This document shows, one piece after another, positions 49,194 through 61,638 of a stretch of DNA of 64,000 nt. The notes below the pieces were generated by a model. It was not told the DNA's origin. It ran no database searches and saw only the letters and a list, made by a program, of their open reading frames with translations. Source of the DNA: Lotus japonicus (lineage: Eukaryota > Streptophyta > Magnoliopsida > Fabales > Fabaceae); the NCBI RefSeq assembly GCF_012489685.1, contig NC_080045.1:3291001-3355000 (forward strand), in the 5' to 3' direction. How positions within the stretch are numbered: the stretch's first letter is position 1; each line of letters begins with the position of its first letter. The translations under genes and the position numbers were made by a program.

Positions 49194-50445
49194 TTGGGCA
49201 ACAAGGCAAGGCATTGCAAATCAAGAGACCCTTCAAACTTGATATTTTCCGTTGAAAACTCATTTTCCACCCAAATTCGCATAGGTTAAGCCTTGAGAAA
49301 TCCATCATCAGGACAAGAATTCTCAGATTTAACCATGAGAGCTCACGGGGGCACCTTGGGATAGGAAAACCATTTGGGCAGCGAGACATGCCATGGAAAT
49401 CCAAGTTTCCCTTCCAACTTGATATTTTCCCTTGAAAACTCATTTAACACCCAAATCCGCATAGTTTAGCCTTGGAAAATCCATTATCGGGGCAAGAATT
49501 CTCAAATTTTGACATGAAAGGTCACGGGGGCACCTAGGATAGGGAAACCATTTGGTAAACGAGGCAAGGCATGGAAAATAAAGAGTCCCTTCAAACTTGA
49601 TATTTTCCTTTGAAAACTCATTTTCCACCCAGAATCGCATAGGTTAGCATTGGGAAATCCATCATCGGGGCAAGAATTTTCAAATTTTGACATTAGAGCT
49701 CACGCGGGGACCTTGGGATAGGGAAACCAATTAGGCAAGGAGGCATGCCATGGCAATCCAAGTTTCCCTTCCAACTTGATATTTTCCCTTGAAAACTCAT
49801 TTTCCACCCAAATTCGCATAGGTTAGCCTTGGTAAATCCATTATCGGGGCAAGAATTCTCATATTTTGACATAAGAGATCACGTGGGCACCTTGGGATAG
49901 GGAAACCATTTGGGCAACAAGGCAAGGCATGGCAAATAAAGAGTCCCTTCAAACTTGATATTTCCCTTTGAAAAATCATTTTCCACCTAGAATCGCATAG
50001 GTTAGCCTTGGGAAATCCATCATCGGGGCAAGAATTTTCAAATTTGGACATGAGAGCTCACGCGGGCACCTTGGGATAGGAAACCATTTAGGCAACGAGG
50101 CATGCCATGGAAATCCAAGTTTCCCTTCAAACTTGACATTTTCCCTTGAAAACTCATTTTCCACCCAAATTCGCATAGGTTAGCCTTGGGGAATCCATCA
50201 TCGGTGCAAGAATTCTCGAATTTTGAGATGGGAGCTCACGGGTGCACCTTGGTATAGGGAAACCATTTGGGCAACAAGGCAAGGCAAGGCAAATCAAGAG
50301 TCCCTTCAAACTTGATATTTTCCTTTGAAAACTCATTTTCTACCCAAATTCGCATAGGTTAGCCTTGGGAAATCCATCATCGGGGCAAGAATTTTCAAAT
50401 TTTGACATGAGAGCTCACGGGGGAACCTTGGGATAGGGAAACCAT

Positions 50446-51980
50446 TTGGGCAGCGAGACATGCCATGGCCATCCAAGTTTCCCTTCCAACTTGATATTTT
50501 CCCTTGAAAACTCATTTTCCACCGAAATTCGCATAGGTTAGCCTTGGGAAATCCATCATCTGTGCAAGAATTTCCAAATTTTGAGATGGGAGCTCACGGG
50601 TGCACCTTGGGATAGGGATACCATTTATGCAACGAGGCATGCCATGGCAATCCAAATGTCCCTTCCAACTTGATATTTTCCACCCAAATTCACATAACGC
50701 CTTGGGAAATCCATCATCGGTGCAAGAATTCCCAAATTTTGAGATGGGATCTCACAGGAGCACCTAGGGATAGGGAAACCATTTGGGCAACAATACAAGG
50801 CATGACAAATCAAGAGTCCCTTCAAACTTGATATTTCTCTTTGAAAAATCATTTTCCACCCAAATTCGCATAGGTTAGCCTTGGGAAATCCATCATCGGG
50901 GCAAGAATTTTCAAATTTGGACATGAGAGCTCACGCGGGCACCTTGGGATAGGGAAACCATTTAGGCAACGAGGCATGCCATGGAAATCCAAGTTTCCCT
51001 TCAAACTTGACATTTTCCCTTGAAAACTCATTTTCCACCCAAATTCGCATAGGTTAGCCTTGGGGAATCCATCATCGGTGCAAGAATTCCCGAATTTTGA
51101 GATGGGAGCTCACGGGTGCAACTTGGTATAGGGAACCCATTTGGGCAACAAGGAAAGGCATGGCAAATCAAGAGACCCTTCAAACATGATATTTTTCCTT
51201 TGAAAACTCATTTTCCACCCAAATTCGCATAGGTTAGCCTTGAGAAATCCATCATAAGGGCAAGAATTTTCAAATTTTGACATTAGAGCTCACGGGGGAA
51301 CCTTGGGATAGGGAAACCATTTGGGCAGTGAGACATGAGATGGAAATCCAAGTTTCTCTTCCAACTTGATATTTTCCCTTGAAAACTCATTTTCCACTGA
51401 AATTCGCATAGGTTAGCCTTGGGAAATCTATGATCTGTGCAAGAATTTCCAAATTTTAAGATGAGAGCTCACGCGGGCACCTTGGGATAGGGAAACCATT
51501 TGGGCAACGAGGCATGCCATGGAAATCCAAGTTTCTTTTCCAAATTGTTATTTTCCCTTAAAAACTCATTTTCCACCCAAATTCGCATATGTTAGCCTTG
51601 GGAAAGTCATCATCGGTGCAATAATTCCCAAATTTTAACATGAGAGCTCATGGGGAGACCTCGGGATAGGGAAACCATTTAAGAAACGAGGCATGCCATG
51701 GCAATCCAAATGTCCCTTCCAATTTGATATTTTCCACCCAAATTCGCATAGGTTAGCCTTGGGGAATCCATCATCGGTGCAAGAATTCCCGAAATTTGAG
51801 ATGGGAGCTCACGGGCGCACCTTGGTATAGGGAAACCATTTGGGCAACAAGGCAAGGCATTGCAAATCAAGAGACCCTTCAAACTTGATATTTTCCGTTG
51901 AAAACTCATTTTCCACCCAAATTCGCATAGGTTAAGCCTTGAGAAATCCATCATCAGGACAAGAATTCTCAGATTTTACC
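50446..51980. repeat. Third, partial copy of the 1392-bp segment
   Basis: Sequence from about 50446 matches 47802 onward at an offset of about 2645 bp, including the GGCCATCCAAG variant (50467). It extends to about 51980, beyond the 1392-bp unit. A further segment at about 52.0-52.7 kb matches 49.7-50.4 kb at an offset of 2289 bp, showing overlapping rounds of duplication. Confidence 0.75.
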
Positions 51981-54900
51981 ATGAGATCTCACGGGGGCAC
52001 CTTGGGATAGGGAAACCATTTAGGCAAGGAGGCATGCCATGGCAATCCAAGTTTCCCTTCCAACTTGATGTTTTCCCTTGAAAACTCATTTTCCACCCAA
52101 ATTCGCATAGGTTAGCCTTGGTAAATCCATTATCGGGGCAAGAATTCTCATATTTTGACATAAGAGATCACGTGGGCACCTTGGGATAGGGAAACCATTT
52201 GGGCAACAAGGCAAGGCATGGCAAATAAAGAGTCCCTTCAAACTTGATATTTCCCTTTGAAAAATCATTTTCCACCCAGAATCGCATAGGTTAGCCTCCG
52301 GAAATCCATCATCGGGGCAAGAATTTTCAAATTTGGACATGAGAGCTCACGCGGGCACCTTGGGATAGGAAACCATTTAGGCAACGAGGCATGCCATGGA
52401 AATCCAAGTTTCCCTTCAAACTTGACATTTTCCCTTGAAAACTCATTTTCCACCCAAATTCGCATAGGTTAGCCTTGGGGAATCCATCATCGGTGCAAGA
52501 ATTCTCGAATTTTGAGATGGGAGCTCACGGGTGCACCTTGGTATAGGGAAACCATTTGGGCAACAAGGCAAGGCATGGCAAATCAAGAGTCCCTTCAAAC
52601 TTGATATTTTCCTTTGAAAACTCATTTTCTACCCAAATTCGCATAGGTTAGCCTTGGGAAATTCATCATCGGGGCAAGAATTTTCAAATTTTGACATGAG
52701 AGCTCACGGGGGAACCTTGGGATAGGGAAACCATTTGGGCAGCGAGACATGCCATGGCAATCTAAGTTTCTCTTCCAACTTGATATTTTCCCTTGAAAAC
52801 TCATTTTCCACTGAAATTCGCATAGGTTTGCCTTGAGAAATCCATTGTAGGGGCAAGAATTCTGAAATTTTGACATGAGAGCTCACGCGGGCACCGTGGG
52901 ATAGGGAAACTATTTGGGCAGCGAGGCATGCCATGGTAATCCAAGTTTCCCTTCCAACTTGATATTTTCCCTTGTAAACTCATTTTCCACCCAAACTCGC
53001 ATAGGTTAGCCTTGGGAAATCCATCATCGGTGCAAGATTTCCCAAATTTTGTGATGGGAGCTCACGTGGATAGCTTGATATAGGGATACCATTTAGGCAA
53101 CGAGGCATGCCATGGAAATACAAGTTTCCCTTCAAACTTGACATTTTCCCTCGAGGACTCATTTTTCACCGAAATTCGCATAGGTTAGCCTTGAGAAATT
53201 CATTATCGGAACAAGAATTCTCAAATTTTGACATGAGAGCTCACGCGGGCAACTTGGGATAGGGAAACTATTTGGGCAGCGAGGCATGCCATGGCAATCC
53301 AAGTTTCCCTTCAAACTTGATATTTTCCATTGTAAACACATTTTCCACCAAAATTCGCATAGGTTAGCCTTGGGAAATCCATCATCGGTGCAAGAATTCC
53401 CAAATTTTGAGATGGGAGCTCACGGGTGCACCTTGGGATAGGGAAACCATTTGGGAAACAAGGCAAGGCATGGAAAATCAAGAGTCCCTTCAAACTTGTT
53501 ATTTTCCTTTGAGAACTCATTTTCCACCCAAATTCGCATAGGTTAGCCTTGAGAAATCCATCATCGGGACAAGAATTCTCAAATTTTGACATGAGAGCTC
53601 ACACGGGCACCTTGGGATAGGGAAAGCATTTGTGCAACAAGGAATGCCATGGAAATCCAAGTTTCCCGTCAAAATTGACATTTTCCCTTGAAAACTCATT
53701 TTCCACCCAAATTCGCATAGTTAGCCTTGGGAAACCATTATCGGGGAAAGAATTCTCAAATTTTGACATGAGAGCTCACGGGGGCACCTTGGGATAGGGA
53801 AACCATTTTGGCAGCGAGGCATGCCATGGCAATCTAAGTTTCCCTTCCAACTTGATATTTTTCCTTGTAAACTCATTTTCCACCAAAATTCGCATAGGAA
53901 CGCCTTGAGAAATCCATTATCGGGGTAAGAATTCTCAAATTTTGAAATGGGAGCTCACACGGGCACCTTGGGATAGGGAAACCATTTGGGCAGCGAGGCA
54001 TGCCATGACAATCTAAGTTTCCCTTCCAACTTGAGATTTTCCCTTGTAAACTCGTTTTTCCACCCAAATTCGCATTGGTTAGCCTTGGGAAATCCATCAT
54101 CGGTGCAAGATTTCCCAAATTTTGTGATGGGAGCTCACGTGTGCACCTTGGGATAGGGAAATCATTTAGGCAATGAGGCATGCCATGGAAATACAAGTTT
54201 CCTTTCAAACTTGACATTTTCCCTTGAGGACTAATATTTCACCGAAATTCGCATAGGTTAGCCTTGAGAAGTTCATCATCGGGACAAGAATTCTCAAATT
54301 TTGACATGAGAGTTCACGGGGGCATCTTGATATAGGGAAACCATTTGAGAAACGAGGCATGCCGTGGAAATCCAAGTTTATCTTCCAACTTGATATTTTC
54401 CCTTGAAAACTCATTTTCCACCCAAATTCGCATAGGTTGTTAGCCTCGGGAAATCCATCATCGGTGCAAGATTTTCCAAATTTTGTGATGGGAGCTCACG
54501 GGTGAACCTTGGGTTAGGGAAAGAATTTGGGCAACAAGGCAAGGCATGGAAAATCAAGAGTCCCTTCAAACTTGATATTTTCCTTTGAAAACTCATTTTC
54601 TACCCAAATTCGCATAGTAGAAATCCATTATCGGGACAAGAATTCTCAAATTTTGACATGAGAGCTCACGCGGGCACCTTGGGATAGGGAAAACATTTGG
54701 GCAACGAGGCATGCCATGGAAATCCAAGTTTCCCTTCAAACTTGACATTTTCCCTTGAAAACTCATTTTCCACCCAAATTCGCATAGTTTAGACTTGGGA
54801 AATCCATTATCGGGGAAAGAATTCTCAAATTTTGACATGAGAGCTCACGGGGGCACCTTGGGATAGGGAAACCATTTGGAATGCCAGACATGCCATGGAA

Positions 54901-55001
54901 ATCCTAGTTTCCCTTCCAAATTGATATTTTCCTTGTAAACTCATTTTCCACCAAAATTTGCGTAGGTTAGCCTTGAGAAATCTATTATCGGGGCAAAAAT
55001 T

Positions 55002-55012
55002 CTCAAACAGGA
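55002..55012. other. Satellite orientation switch
   Basis: Left of about 55007 monomers read as in blocks A and B (TTCTCAAAC). From about 55008 onward (AGGAAAAAATATTAAC) the same monomer reads reverse-complemented to the end of the window. The junction is inside a monomer and shows no inserted element. Confidence 0.9.
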
Positions 55013-55794
55013 AAAAATATTAACTTGGAAGGGAGACTTGGTTTTCTATGGCTTGCCTCGTTGCCCAAATAGTTTCCCTATGCCAAGGTGCACCCGTGGG
55101 CTCTTATCTTAAATTTTGAGAATTCTTGCTTTGATGATGGATTTCCCAAGGCTAATCTATGCAAATTTGTGTGCAAAATGAGTTTTCAAGTTGGAAGGGA
55201 AACTTGGTTTGCCATGGCCTGCCTCGTTGCCCAAATGGTTTCCCCATGCCTAGGTGCCCCCGTGAGCTCCCATGTCAAAATTTGGGAATTCTTGCCTCGA
55301 TGATGGATTTCCCAAGGCTAACCTATGCGAATTTGGGTGGAAAATATCAAGTTGAAAGAGACACTTGGATGTCCATGGCATGCCTCGTTGTCCAAATGGT
55401 TTCCCAATGCAGAAGTGCCCCCGTAAACACCTATGTCAAAATTGTAGAATTCTTGCCCCGATGATGGATTTCCCATGGCTAACCTATGTGAATATGGGTG
55501 GAAAATGAGTTTTGAAGGGAAAATATCAACTTGGAAGGGAAACTTGGATTGCCATGGCATGCCTCGTTTCCCAAATGGTTTCCCTATCCCAAGGTGCCCC
55601 CGTGAGCTCTCATGTTAAAATTTGAGAATTCTTGCCCTGATGATGGATTTCCCAAGGCTAACCTATGCGAATTTGGGTGGAAAATGAGTTTTCAAAGGTA
55701 AATATCAAGTTTGAAGGGACTCTTGGTTTGCAATGGCTTGCCTCGTTGCCCAAATGGTTTCCCTATGCCAAGGTACACCCGTGAGCACCCATCT
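55008..55794. repeat. Satellite block C1, inverted orientation
   Basis: About 0.8 kb of reverse-complemented monomers, recognisable by TTGAGAATTCTTGCC and CCATGGCATGCC words. It ends at GTGAGCACCCATCT, where the Tat-like LTR begins. Confidence 0.93.
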
Positions 55795-56097
55795 TGTTCT
55801 CGCCAAGAACATAGAGAGAAGGCATAGTGCCCAAAGAGTGTGTGAAGAGCGATCGGAAATCTTAGAGAGATAAGCTCCCAACTACTTAGAGAGAAGATAT
55901 AACTGAATTTCAATGTTTGTTATTGCAAAATGAGCTAAGAGTCCCTTACAATTGGTTCCTGTCCCCTATTTATAGGTGTGGGGTTGGGCCTTCGCGCCTC
56001 TTATATGCACAAGTGGGCCAGTTGAGCCTCGGGACGAAGGGCCCAAAGATGTTGGTTTCGACCCACGCCTAAGGCTGGGCTCCTGGGCGAGGGACCA
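55795..56097 (-). mobile_element. Solo LTR of a Tat-related element (303 bp)
   Basis: In minus orientation it starts TGGTCCCTCGCCCAGG and ends GCGAGAACA. It shares blocks with the 280-bp Tat LTR: a CTATAAATAG box, GTAAGGGACTCTT near it, a GGCATAGTGCC-like stretch and the same end style. No internal sequence follows. There is no target duplication (CATCT against AGGCA), and about 45 bp of the satellite monomer is missing at the site. Confidence 0.8.
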
Positions 56098-57914
56098 AGG
56101 CATGCGAACTTGGGTGGAAAATGACTTTTTAATGGAAAATATCAAGATGTAAGGGACTCTTGGATGGCCATGGCATGCCTCGTTGCCCAAATCGTTTCCC
56201 TATTCCGAGGTGCCCCCGTGAGCACCTATGTCAAAATTTGAGAATTCTTGCTCCGATGATGGATTTCCCAAGGCTAACCTATGCGGATTTGGGTGGAAAC
56301 TGAGGTTTCGAGAGAAAATATCAACTTGGAAGGGAAACTTGGATTGTCATGGCATGCCTCGTTTCCCAAATGGTTTCCCTATCCCAAGGTGCCCCCGTGA
56401 GCTCTCATGTCAGAATTTGAGAATTCTTGTCCCGATGATGGATTTCTCAAGGCTAACCTATGCGAATTTGGGTGGAAAATGAGTTTTTAAGGGAAAATAT
56501 CAACTTGGAAGGGAAAATTGGATTTCCATGGCATGTCTCGTTTCCTAAATGGTTTCCCTATCCCAAGGTGCCCCCGTGATCTCTCATGTCAAAATTTGAG
56601 AATTCTTGCTTTGTTGATGGATTTCCCAAGGCTAATATATGCAAATTTATGTGGAATATGAGTTTTCAAGGGAAAATCTCAATTTGGAAGGGAAACTTGG
56701 ATTGTCATGGAATGCCTCGTTGCCCAAATAGTTTCCCTACCCCAAGGCGCACCCGTGAGGTCCCATCTCAAAATTTGGGTATTCTTGCCCCGATGATGGA
56801 TTTCCCGAGGCTAACCTATGCGAATTTGGGTGGAAAATATCAAGTTGGAAGAGACCCTTGGATTGCCATTTCATGCCTCTTTGCCCAAATGGTTTCCCTA
56901 TCCCAAGGTGCCCCCGTGAGCTCTCATATCAAAATTTGAGAGTTCTTGACTCGATAATGGATTTCCCAAGGTTAAACTATCCGAATTTGGGTGAAAAATG
57001 AGTTTTCAAGGGAAAATATCAAGTGGGAAGGGAAACTTTGATTTCCATGGCATGCCTCGTTCCCCAAATGGTTTCCTTATCCCAAGGTGCCCCCGTGAGA
57101 TCTCATATCAAAATTTGAGAATTCTTGCCTCGATGATGGATTTCCCAAGGCTAACCTATGCGAATTTGGGTGGAAATGAGTTTTTAAGGGAAAATATCAA
57201 GTTTGAAGGGAAACTTGGATTGCTATGGCATGCCTTGCTCCCTAAATGATTCTCTATCCCAAGGTGCCCCCGTGAGCTCTCATGTCAAAATTTGAGAATT
57301 CTTGCCCCGATGATGGATTTCCCAAGGCTAGACTATGCGAATTTGGGTGGAAAATGAGTTTTCAAAGTAAAATATCAAGTTTTAAGGGACACTTGGTTTG
57401 CTATGCCTTGCCTTGTTGCCCAAATGGTTTCCGTATCCCAAGGTGCACCCGTGAGCTCCCATCTCAAAATTTGGGAATTCTTTCCCCGATGATGGATTTC
57501 CCGAGGCTAACCTATGCGAATTTGGGTGGAAAATATCAAGTTGGAAGAGACACTTGGATTGCCATGGCATGCCTCGTTGCCCAAATGGTTTCCCTATCCC
57601 AAGGTGCCCCCGTGAGCTCTCATGTCAAGATTAGAGAATTCTTGCCCCGATGATGGTTTTCCCAAGGCTAATCTATGCGAATTTGGGTGGAAAATGAGTT
57701 TTCAAAGGAAAATATCAAGTTGGAAGGTAATCTTTGTTTACCATGGCTTGCCTCATTGCCCAAATGGTTTCCCTCTGCCAAGGTGCACCCGTGAGCTCCC
57801 ATCTTAAAATTTGAGAATTCATGCCTCGATGATGGATTTCCCAAAGCTAACCTATGCAAATTTGAGTGGAAACTTTTCAAAGGAAAATCTCAAGTTGGAA
57901 GGGAAACATGGTTT
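56098..57914. repeat. Satellite block C2, inverted orientation
   Basis: Reverse-complemented monomers of the same family, moderately diverged, running to the target duplication of the 3.7-kb solo LTR. Confidence 0.94.
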
Positions 57915-57919
57915 TCCAT
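57915..57919. repeat. Target-site duplication TCCAT, left side
   Basis: TCCAT precedes the solo LTR and is repeated at 61634-61638. Joining the flanks restores the satellite word TTTTCCATGGTATGCC. Confidence 0.94.
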
Positions 57920-60900
57920 TGTAACACCCCGATTTCGGTGGCGTCACTTTAGTAACCAAAAGTAAACTTAATGCGGAAAAACATGAATATATATATTTTT
58001 TTTTTGATTATAACTAAGACAAGACTGAAATAAATAAAACCCAAGTGCGAAAAGTAATAAAACTAATATACAATATATAAACAGCCCCCGCTGTAAGTAG
58101 CAACCTCGTCACGAGTGAACCTCCAGTGACGGGTAATAGAAGAGTAGCGCCCGTAGGCAAAAGTACAAACCAAAAGAAAAGGTTAAGTGTCCGCAACACT
58201 ATCCCTCAAAATGAGAATATGCTGGCCCATCGGCCTGAAACAAGACTTCCTAAGTCCAACCAACTCTCTGTGATTCCCGTAACGAAACCACACAAAAAGC
58301 TATAGGTGAGAAACTACCCTGTCCCGAATGAAACAAATGATGTTCAGAGCTAAGACTCTACTCCTACACTAATCCCATCTCGAGGAGCTCACACTCAATC
58401 CTACATGCTAGCGTGATCGTCGTCCGAATCTGAATCCAGAACGACTAAGTCTAGGTACATCCTCCGTCCTCCGCTCGCTATCGCGATGCGCTCCTGTTCC
58501 AGCATCCCAACTCTAGTTTCCCCCGAAGGGTGAACCGTCGTGAACTAGTCCGCCAAAGACATCTGACAAAGGGCGTTTGTTCGCCAAAGCACACACAGAA
58601 GACGCGAGGGTCAACTCCAAAGAATTATGTAAATAATAGCAAGGATAGATACAGATAATAGAATAGCCACTTAGGCTTATAGCTAGGGATAACATCCTAG
58701 GGTTACATATTCCATAATGAACATAACAGCAATAGTAACAATTAACATGTTCCAAATAGGATTAACAAATAACAATCACATTCGACAACTAAATTAGTAT
58801 GCATGTTGCATGATATGATATGCAGGTTAACCCAGTCAACCACATGCATTCCGGAAAGGGATGGACATCAAACGGATCAGCCCTAACACCAGCCACGGTG
58901 GAACCATTTCGGCCCGCGTGCCTCTTACACCACACAAAGGTAGCCAGATCAGCAGTAAACCCGTAGGTCTGCCATTTCGGTCTGCTACAAGAGACGTCTA
59001 TAAACGCTCTTTCACGGCATTTCGGGTCTTATGACCATTTTGGAAACCGACGAGGTCCAGAGTACGTCCTGTGTTAATACCCCATTAATGTTGCATGTAT
59101 GCAGGATGATTAGTCAAACAACGTCTCCGAATCTCACTCGACACGTCGCCACGTGTTCTAGGTAAATTAAAGTCTCTAAAAGCTTACCCTAAGGTAACGG
59201 TCGATTCTGCGACCAAAAGACACACTTCACCACAACACATAGCTGCTCCAACAGCACAAGAGTATCACATACTCGGGAACTATCAGTTCCCCGGACTTAT
59301 CCCCAGGATAGCCCCACAACATAGCTGCTCCAACAGCACAACAACAAACGCTGCTCCAACAGCACCAATACATCTACATACTCGAAGCCTCTCAACTTTC
59401 TCAACCCTCGGATCCGACGACACTTCTCGTTTTCCAAAACTAAGATTTGCATCCGAAGCTTCCTTTCGAGTTTGTTATCATTACTTAAAAATTTAGAGGT
59501 TGTTTAATGTCTTATGAGTTTTCTTTACAAAATAGTATCCTTTTAGTCTTATCGCAAATCCTATCAGTTCTCGGGATCTCCTAATCCCCAAATGACTCCA
59601 GAGAATGTCTCGATCCATAAACATCATAACAAGGCCCGAATCTCATTCGTCCTATCAAGCTTTCTCAAAACTCTCAAAATAAAATCGGCATGACCTGCCC
59701 GCTATTCTCACGATTCAGAATCTCAGATTATAGTGCAAAAGCAGAATTAACTCATCAAAATCAATCAACATGTCATATGTCAATATCTTAAGCAATAACC
59801 ACATAGCACTTAGCATATAAGGCATGCACCACACATCCTAAATTACCCAATTAGCACTTGGCATATAAGTCAATCTCAAAAGCATTCAGTAGATTCATCA
59901 TCTACATTGTCAGCCGAAGCCTCAGAAAACATTTTTCAATCACACACAATCCAGTGCATAAACAGTAAACAATGTCGAAGGCATCGACCCTAAGCATTAA
60001 CTAGAGATTCAGTGAGATGCCCTCACCTGAAAGTTCTCCAGAATGATCAACTAGTGCTTCCTCGCTCTCAAAGTGTTGGTCCTCGGGGAAATCCTCAAAA
60101 GCACCTTTACAATAATATCACAGAATACTATCAGAATCTATCGGAAACTAAGCTATTGATACTTACTAAGGTTACTCGAAGTAATCTATACCCTAAGGTA
60201 CGATAAACTAGCGCGAAAGACAAGTTTTCGGAAAAGGAAATTTTCCTCCTCCCCCCTAATAGGGCTCGGCCACTTTGTGCAATTATGGGGCTCGATTTTT
60301 CTTCGATCAAACTTGGTTCCTATGCTTTTATAAGCCGTAACTAAGGGTATTCTGAACTCGGAAAAATTATCGGATCAAAAACTGTCGCAGGGGTATTTTG
60401 GTCATGATTTTTAACTTAGGATTTTTCAAAACTGAAATCCCAAAAATAAAATTTTGCAGGGACGTCACCAACGACGTTTATGACAACTAATCCTACTAGC
60501 ACTAAGCTAAGGCGATAGTTTTCAGCCTAAAGGTTGAAGCTTTACACCAAAAACTCCAAAAATGGGTATTTTAGGCTCAAATTGATTCCGGCGGAATTCC
60601 GGCGACATAACGGAAAATCTAACCCGGCAGAAGTGATCTTGGGCGCATAAGGAAGAGGTTTAGAATCAGAAATGAAAGATTCAGGATAGTTTTGCAAAAA
60701 CCCATAAACTATCCGCTCAGAAAACTCTACAGAAAAGCTATGGAAAAAGCGATCAGAGGTAAGGATTAGCGACTATACCTCGAAGCCTTGAAGTAGCAAC
60801 TGATTGATCGACGATCAAGCAAACGATGAAGAAAAACTCTTCTTCCTTCTTCCTTGTTCTTGGCCGCGGTTTTGGGAGAGAAAATGGAGGAGAATTTGTG

Positions 60901-61633
60901 TTTTTCTTCCTTTCTTTGCTATATATAAAGGTTGGAAATTCGCGGGAAAATGAAAGTTTCGCGAATCTGATTTTTCCGACTTCATTCTCCATGAATTAAT
61001 AGATATGTTTTGGCAAAAGAGTTCCAAAACTATAAAGAGGTCTTCTTGTATTTTTGGCAACTAAAGCATAGTCGGTATAAAACTATTTTACCCGATAAGT
61101 TGCTTTTTGCATCGAATGTCGGAATGGAAAACTTCCTTCGGAAGAAAGATTGAAATCATCAAGAGAAATGGGTGTACGCGTGTGGAATATTCATTTGAAG
61201 CTCTGAATAGAAAAAGTCTTCATTGTCGAGAAATTCTAGGGTTTTGAAATACCAGGGATTCGGTTTCGGCAAACTTCCGATGATTGGAATCGGACGTTCG
61301 TAGATCCTAGAGTTTCGCCTCGAAACGATTGTGATATATGGAAAAAGAGAAGTTCTAACATTTCTCTGAAGATTTTTGGAATTAACTTCCGTCGAGCCTA
61401 AAAGTGAAAATTAGCTATATACTAGGGTTTCTGACCTAGGTTTAAGCGTAAAACGATCGTGCTATAACTTTTATCGACTTCAATACGAACCTTAGACTTT
61501 TCCTGAACTTTCTCCTTCATACATTTATTTCATTTACTAAACTCTTGTTCAGGTTTCCCTTCGCCATGCATCAAACCTACTGGTGAATAAGAATTTATTC
61601 ACTTGGTATAAACTGAAAAACTTGGGCCTTACA
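57920..61633 (-). mobile_element. Solo LTR of a large Ty3/gypsy-type element (3714 bp)
   Basis: The plus strand runs TGTAACACCCC to GGGCCTTACA, so both ends are TG...CA compatible, with a perfect TCCAT duplication outside. No gag or pol frames lie between, so it is an LTR left by recombination. Orientation is inferred as minus: that strand begins TGTAAGGCCCAAG and ends GGGGTGTTACA, a form I recall from long-LTR Tekay-type chromoviruses. In that orientation a TATA-like stretch at about 60928-60920 is followed by an AG-rich leader-like region. A small internal repeat (GCTGCTCCAACAGCAC) occurs three times at about 59.2-59.4 kb. No coding frame is supported. Confidence 0.85.
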
Positions 61634-61638
61634 TCCAT
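61634..61638. repeat. Target-site duplication TCCAT, right side
   Basis: Partner of 57915-57919. Satellite resumes immediately with GGTATGCCTCG in the expected phase. Confidence 0.94.

Larger units (their letters stand above)
39618..55007. repeat. Satellite block B, same family, more diverged
   Basis: This continues block A's monomer in the same orientation after the Tat insertion. Copies are mostly about 160-180 bp, with more point changes and small indels than block A, and many carry variants such as TTGAGATGGGAGC or GGCAACAAGGCAAGG. No regular higher-order unit spans the block. Local duplications exist: a 1392-bp tandem pair, a later partial copy, and a looser pair near 41.3 and 42.8 kb (offset about 1443 bp). 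Confidence 0.95.

Noticed and set aside
55088..57807. The same protein-like frames on the plus strand right of 55 kb
   Set aside because: They appear only because the satellite is inverted there, not because of separate genes.
58014..61060. Small frames inside the 3.7-kb solo LTR as genes
   Set aside because: They are all under about 100 codons, with no recognisable domain, inside a sequence with LTR ends and target repeats.
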